A stretch of DNA of 19,959 nucleotides, from contig JBAXPC010000008.1 in the NCBI GenBank assembly GCA_037132395.1, forward strand, positions 1-19,959. Reading direction: 5' to 3'. The translations under genes were made by a program, and so were the position numbers. Below are positions 16,613 through 19,959 of the stretch, piece by piece (positions within the stretch are counted from its first letter, which is position 1; every line of letters starts with the position of its first letter). Source of the stretch: SICB01 sp037132395 (lineage in GTDB: Bacteria > Patescibacteriota > Saccharimonadia > CAILAD01 > BJGX01). The notes under the pieces were generated by a model. The model was not told where the DNA came from and did no database searches. It saw only the letters and a program-made list of their open reading frames with translations.

Positions 16613-16667
16613 ACTGAACACATTTATTCTGGTGTCACTTTTTAAGTCCCTACTGAACACTTTTTTT
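16613..16667. repeat. Direct and inverted repeats, possible insertion-sequence end remnant
   Basis: ACTGAACAC occurs at 16613-16621 and again at 16652-16660. Between them GGTGTCAC forms a partial inverted match to the second copy, followed by seven T. Arrays of this kind resemble transposase-binding ends of some IS families. No transposase or second end is present. It could also be a plus-strand terminator, but no plus-strand gene reads into it. Confidence 0.3.
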
Positions 16668-16761
16668 ATCAATTATAAATGAACAAGTTATTTTTAATAC
16701 AAGCACCCTTTAAGTAGGGCCTGCCGAATGCCCGATAGTGCAATGATAGTTAGTAAGTACC

Positions 16762-16770
16762 TGTGGATAA
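16762..16770 (-). other. Perfect DnaA-box 9-mer (intergenic)
   Basis: TTATCCACA on the minus strand, in non-coding DNA. This is the only one of the three perfect boxes not explained by codons. No AT-rich unwinding element or further box cluster is seen beside it. Confidence 0.45.
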
Positions 16771-17164
16771 CTCGATATTTATTGGTGGAGGCTTAGTAGT
16801 GCCCAAATATAAGCCATTGTTGTAGTTACCACACTGTTTGTCTATAGGTAGTTCTATAAATTCGCCAGTTTGTTGTAATTAAAGCAGTACCACGGCTGAT
16901 TTCATACTTATCTGCCTGTTTTAGCAGCTAATTATTGCATTAGTCTTGTTTATTATAGGTTTGTGAGCTGTTATGCTTGTCTGAAGTAGTCTGATAATCC
17001 TGTGAGTAGGTCTTAAATCGTAGAAGCTGATCCGTATTGGTCCTCGTTCCAATTGCTTTGCTCTTTTTCAGCTAGCCTATTAGCCTCTGTCGGTCCGTAG
17101 TCCTTGCTTTAGCGGCACGCTAGTCGCTGCGAGTTACCATTAATACTAAAAAGTACCTTATAAC

Positions 17165-17200
17165 AAAAAAACACCCTGCTAATAGTGGATGTCTGGTGTT
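17165..17200 (-). terminator. Likely intrinsic terminator of the structured RNA
   Basis: On the minus strand AACACC pairs with GGTGTT around a 19-base loop and is followed directly by more T (seven T in all, 17171-17165). The stem is short and the loop large, so it is moderate at best. The stronger stem at 17276-17220, followed by TTTTT about 7 bases later, could also stop transcription. Confidence 0.45.
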
Positions 17201-17667
17201 GTGAGCTTAAAAATGGTTACGGGCCGATGCGAATGCCCTTAAATGTTTAGAAACAAAATTGGCATGTATCGGCCCGGGTGTGGATCCTAACCGAAGCTAA
17301 GATCCCTTAGTGAAGTTTGCCCGTCGCGTTTTATTTAATACTTGAAGGAGCTGATCTACGACTGGCGCTTCCCAACCATCGGTACGGTACCTGACCATAA
17401 TTGTACTTTCTAGTTGAGTAGAAAGCATAATTATGGTCAAGTTCCTTCGAGCTGTTTCCTGTATCCCCCTTAAGCATAATGACTGCTTACAGAGTGGCTC
17501 TACGACAGTAAGGAAGTTCTGGTACAAAAAACAAGGGGGTTGTTTTTTGTATCCAGAGATTCCTCACCGTCAAATTGTGGGCAAAAGACCTTTAAGAGTT
17601 CAGGCCATCGCCTATGGTGGTTTGGTATGTGGCATAATTTTTATTTTTGTTTTTAATGAACTAGAAT
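17165..17667 (-). ncRNA. Putative ~500-nt structured RNA, class unknown
   Basis: A consensus promoter and a T-run hairpin frame this stretch on the minus strand. Helices in order 5' to 3': a 12-bp stem with a CCCCC loop (17554-17521); a bulged stem CTTAC/GTAAG plus AGAG/CTCT (17512-17486); GGGGG (17469-17465), which can pair with the CCCCC loop; a 21-position stem with one mismatch (17439-17392); GGATCTTAGC-TTCG-GTTAGGATCC, a 10-bp stem with a UUCG tetraloop (17305-17282); and a 9-bp stem CGGGCCGAT/ATCGGCCCG (17276-17220). The tetraloop stem uses G-U pairs that exist only in the minus-strand RNA, which supports this strand. I looked for RNase P, tmRNA, SRP, 6S, T-box and intron signatures and found none. 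Confidence 0.6.
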
Positions 17668-17673
17668 AACTCT

Positions 17674-17703
17674 AGTATAGCACTACGCTTATGCTTATGT
17701 CAA
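17674..17703 (-). promoter_or_regulatory. Promoter of the structured RNA
   Basis: On the minus strand a perfect -35 TTGACA (17703-17698), an 18-base spacer and TATACT (17679-17674), preceded by TGC (extended -10). It lies about 50 bases after the trpS stop. With the rRNA promoter it is the best -35/-10 pair in the window, which suggests strong expression. Confidence 0.75.
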
Positions 17704-17755
17704 TACTTTTGATGTAATAATTGCACTTTTCAGGTGTAGGTGGATGTTATATTTT

Positions 17756-18739
17756 TTACAACAAGCCTATTTTAGATTTTACTTCGTTGAGCTTTTCATT
17801 GGCTATTTGGCTAGCTTTGGCGTTTCCCTGTTCGATAATAGCCATTAGGGCTGCCTCATTTGACCGATATTTTTCGAATTCAGCCTGTAGGGCCGACAGT
17901 TTATCGGCGACGAGCTCGCCGAGCTCTTGCTTGAACTCTCCATAGCCTTTTTGCTGATACTTGCTCTCTACAGTAGCGATATCGACCTCGGCGAAGCCGG
18001 CGTAGATCTCGATGAGGTTAGAGATGGCCGGTTTGGATTTGGGGTCGTAGCGGATCTTGTCGTCAGAGTCAGTAACGGCTCGCTTGAACTTCTTGATTAC
18101 TGATTCGGCGTCCTCGCCGAGCGCTACATAACTATCTGGGTGGTCGCTTTTGCTCATCTTATAGCGAGGGTCATCGAGCCCTCTTACTCTTGAGCCATGC
18201 TGTGGTGTGGTAGCTTTAGGAATTACAAATGTTTCTCCATAGATATTATTAAACCGAGTTGCGATATCCCTGGTTAGTTCTACATGCTGAATCTGGTCTT
18301 CTCCTACCGGAACTTCATCAGTACTATATAGCAATATATCTGCAGCCATCAGTACCGGGTAGTTAAATAGCCCCACCAGCTGGCCCTCGGCCGAAGACTT
18401 GCCGCTTTTATCCTTAAACTGCGTCATTCGACTGAGTTCGCCGATTGTCACGAAATTGTCGAGTATCCAAAATAGCTCAGCATGAGCTGGCACCATAGAT
18501 TGCACCAATATAATCGACTCATCAGGGTCGACACCAACTGCCAAAAGCCAGGCCACTAGGTCTAGGGTCCTGGTTTTGAGCTGGGCGGGGTCTTGCCGTA
18601 CCGTCAGGGCGTGCGAATTTGGTACAAAGAATATACTCCTATTGCCAGATTGACTGGTTGGCCAATGCTTCATGGCTCCTATGTAGTTGCCAATTGTCAT
18701 CTCGCCGGTCGGTTTTAAGCCTGAGAATACGGTTTTCAT
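17756..18739 (-). CDS. trpS: Tryptophanyl-tRNA synthetase
   Basis: A class Ic synthetase that activates tryptophan and charges tRNA-Trp. The HIGH-type motif is TGEMTIGNYIG near the N-terminus and the KMSKS loop is intact (YKMSKSD, residues about 193-199 from this start). VPVGEDQIQHVELTRDIATRFN is the typical family signature. The length of 327 residues is normal. I chose the ATG at 18739 because MKTVFSGLKPTGE matches the family N-terminus. An upstream ATG at 18760 would add seven residues and start 3 bases after the rmuC stop. A TATAAT ends 6 bases before the chosen ATG, so a leaderless mRNA is possible besides read-through from rmuC. Confidence 0.97.
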   Translation of the reverse strand: MKTVFSGLKPTGEMTIGNYIGAMKHWPTSQSGNRSIFFVPNSHALTVRQDPAQLKTRTLDLVAWLLAVGVDPDESIILVQSMVPAHAELFWILDNFVTIGELSRMTQFKDKSGKSSAEGQLVGLFNYPVLMAADILLYSTDEVPVGEDQIQHVELTRDIATRFNNIYGETFVIPKATTPQHGSRVRGLDDPRYKMSKSDHPDSYVALGEDAESVIKKFKRAVTDSDDKIRYDPKSKPAISNLIEIYAGFAEVDIATVESKYQQKGYGEFKQELGELVADKLSALQAEFEKYRSNEAALMAIIEQGNAKASQIANEKLNEVKSKIGLL

Positions 18740-18745
18740 GCTTTT

Positions 18746-18751
18746 ATTATA
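18746..18751 (-). promoter_or_regulatory. -10 box at the trpS start
   Basis: A perfect TATAAT on the minus strand ends 6 bases before the trpS ATG at 18739. It has no good -35. It would place the start of transcription at the start codon. Confidence 0.4.
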
Positions 18752-18763
18752 CAACACCATAGG

Positions 18764-19834
18764 CTAATCATCGATATTTGGCTTCTCCAGAAATGCCGGA
18801 TCGACAGACTCGTCTGTGCCGGCTATATTAACGACATCTTTATCGACCTTTTTAAGCTCCTTGTGGGCGTTATTGTAATGATTGACGGTGGTCGATAGTG
18901 ACCCGCCTAGCTTATGCATAAATTCCTCATAACTCTTGATGTGACGGCCCAACATACCAACCCTCTTTTGTATCTCCTTAGCTTGATCTTCTATCTGAAG
19001 GCTTCTTAGGCCCTGCAAGACTGTTTGCAGATAGGCCATGAAGGTTGTAGGGCTAACAATAATAACTTTCTTCTCCTGAAAAGCATATTCGATGAGATCC
19101 CTCGAGGCGGTATCGGCGGTTCCTATCTTGTTGGTTAGTAGGTCATTATAGATTGCTTCAGAAGGTATAAACATAAATGCAAAATCCATAGTATTTTCGC
19201 TGGGTCTAATATACTTACTAGTTTCGTCGATTCGGGTTTTAAGGTCTTGCTTGAACCGCTTAACATAAATGGCCCGCTGATCTTTGTTCTTCTCTTCTAC
19301 TAGACGGTTGTAATTTTCAAGGCTAAATTTTGAGTCGATAGGGAGTATTTTATCTTTTTCAAGAAAAATAACTGCGTCTACAATATCACCGTCCTTAAAT
19401 TTGTATTGCAACTTGTACCGATTAACCGGCAGGACGTTGTCGAGCACTGTTTGCAGGTAGTACTCGCCCAGTACTCCACGTTGCTTAGGGTTTTGAAGTA
19501 CATTTTGGAGTGTCTTGAGCTCGTCAGCAACATCTACGACCCTCTTATTGGTTTCGTCGAGCTTAGTGAGGCGTTCGGTAACATCAATTATCAGCTTGGA
19601 TGACTCACTCATCTGTTTTTGGACACTAGCCTGCATGGCAGAATTGTTTTTATCAATTCTTTCATTCAGATGGGATTGCGATTGATTAATAAGCTGTTGG
19701 ATACCCTGAAGGTCTTGCTTGAGCATACCAAGAGAATCTGAGCTAATTCCCGACTTCTTAACCGTCAGGAGATATATGACTACTAGTAATGCCAACAGAA
19801 CTAGCCCTATCAGTACTATTAGAATGATATTCAT
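18764..19834 (-). CDS. rmuC: RmuC family protein (putative DNA recombination protein)
   Basis: One N-terminal membrane helix (about 3-23) is followed by a coiled coil (about 35-112) and the RmuC domain (about 113-330), a PD-(D/E)xK-nuclease-like fold. The family signatures NPKQRGVLGEYYL (115-127), PIDSKFSLENY (165-175, with Asp167 and Lys169 as candidate active-site residues) and FMFIPSEAIYN (210-220) are present. E. coli RmuC limits inversions at short inverted repeats; its biochemical activity is not settled. At 356 residues it is on the short side for the family. An AAGGAGGG site (19845-19838) just before the ATG is the strongest ribosome-binding site in the window and fixes the start. The trpS gene follows at once. 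Confidence 0.93.
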   Translation of the reverse strand: MNIILIVLIGLVLLALLVVIYLLTVKKSGISSDSLGMLKQDLQGIQQLINQSQSHLNERIDKNNSAMQASVQKQMSESSKLIIDVTERLTKLDETNKRVVDVADELKTLQNVLQNPKQRGVLGEYYLQTVLDNVLPVNRYKLQYKFKDGDIVDAVIFLEKDKILPIDSKFSLENYNRLVEEKNKDQRAIYVKRFKQDLKTRIDETSKYIRPSENTMDFAFMFIPSEAIYNDLLTNKIGTADTASRDLIEYAFQEKKVIIVSPTTFMAYLQTVLQGLRSLQIEDQAKEIQKRVGMLGRHIKSYEEFMHKLGGSLSTTVNHYNNAHKELKKVDKDVVNIAGTDESVDPAFLEKPNIDD

Positions 19835-19854
19835 GTTCCCTCCTTATGATATAT

Positions 19855-19863
19855 AGTATAGCA
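19855..19863 (-). promoter_or_regulatory. Extended -10 promoter of rmuC
   Basis: TGCTATACT on the minus strand lies just upstream of rmuC, with a start site near 19848, directly before the AAGGAGGG site. The 12 bases AGTGCTATACTA (19865-19854) are identical to the core of the structured-RNA promoter (17684-17673). The -35 (TTTTTA) is poor. Confidence 0.45.
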
Positions 19864-19959
19864 CTCCAAATTACTAATAAAAAATAAACTAGCGGGCACG
19901 ACGTAGCAGATAAACTCTATGAACAATATCTTAACTCAATTGTACTAATTATATCACAG
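19864..19959. other. Non-coding right edge
   Basis: An AT-rich stretch with no gene in the part visible. A TATAAT on the minus strand (19953-19948) could belong to a promoter whose -35 lies outside the window. Confidence 0.4.

Larger units (their letters stand above)
16549..17164. other. Non-coding stretch between the ncRNA and the pheST operon
   Basis: About 600 bases with no protein gene over ~15 codons that looks real in any frame, and no tRNA. Base composition is similar to neighbouring genes rather than strongly AT-rich. Visible items: a perfect DnaA 9-mer at 16762-16770, an isolated TATAAT on the minus strand at 16957-16952, a small GGGC/GCCC hairpin at 16717-16733, and the repeat pair at 16613-16660. 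A CTCCACCA on the minus strand (16790-16783) recalls a tmRNA 3' end, but the T-arm and 5' partner are missing. It could hold a second RNA or relics. Confidence 0.5.

Noticed and set aside
16632..16667. Intrinsic terminator on the plus strand (GTGTCA/TGAACAC plus seven T)
   Set aside because: No plus-strand gene or promoter leads into it. The repeat structure suggests another origin.
16783..16790. CTCCACCA on the minus strand as a tmRNA 3' end
   Set aside because: No TTCRA T-loop, no acceptor partner ~350 nt upstream and no tag reading frame ending in Ala-Ala-stop were found.
17165..17667. RNase P RNA, tmRNA, SRP RNA or T-box identity for the structured RNA
   Set aside because: I searched by eye for the conserved GAGGAAAGTCC and ACAGAA-type blocks, the tmRNA tag and T-arm, the SRP GGAAGCAG-type tip and the T-box AGGGTGG core. 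None is present in a convincing arrangement. A divergent version cannot be excluded without Infernal.
17297..17669. Short open frames on both strands within the structured-RNA region (76 and 78 codons)
   Set aside because: They cross several strong hairpins, have no ribosome-binding site and resemble no protein family.

Overview
This 20 kb window is a compact bacterial chromosome segment. Every recognisable gene lies on the minus strand, so transcription runs from right to left. The partial 16S rRNA, standard-code genes, single-copy housekeeping genes, several CPR-style membrane and secretion genes and very tight spacing suggest a Patescibacteria (CPR) genome, most likely Saccharibacteria or a close relative. 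This placement is an inference. As I recall them, the classic TM7 16S probe sites do not match perfectly here, so the 16S should be placed by phylogeny.

Layout from right to left, in transcription order: rmuC (19834-18764) and trpS (18739-17756) form a pair. A 1.2 kb stretch without protein genes follows (17755-16540). Its right half looks like a free-standing structured RNA of about 500 nt, with its own consensus promoter (17703-17674), several hairpins, a possible loop pairing and a terminator. Next comes an operon of a small membrane protein, pheS and pheT (16527-12484). PheT carries an extra ~115-residue block inside its B5 domain that resembles an NlpC/P60 domain with all catalytic residues replaced. 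An L,D-transpeptidase for cell-wall crosslinking follows (12448-10979), then a small disordered protein paired with a membrane-anchored VirD4/TraG-like ATPase (10908-8064).

The left third holds gyrB and gyrA (7886-3164), one base apart, then a degenerate class I methyltransferase-like gene, a divergent PAP2 (DUF212) membrane protein, and the 5' three quarters of a 16S rRNA gene. The rRNA gene has a near-consensus promoter and a ~450-nt hairpin-rich leader. Its 3' end lies beyond the left edge.

Three window-wide patterns stand out. No gene ends in TGA: 9 of 12 stops are TAG and 3 are TAA. Four starts lie only 6-12 bases after a -10 box, suggesting leaderless or nearly leaderless mRNAs, while rmuC and a few others have clear Shine-Dalgarno sites. 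Three perfect DnaA 9-mers occur between 14.2 and 16.8 kb. Together the genes cover DNA topology, tRNA charging (Phe, Trp), envelope building and macromolecule export.
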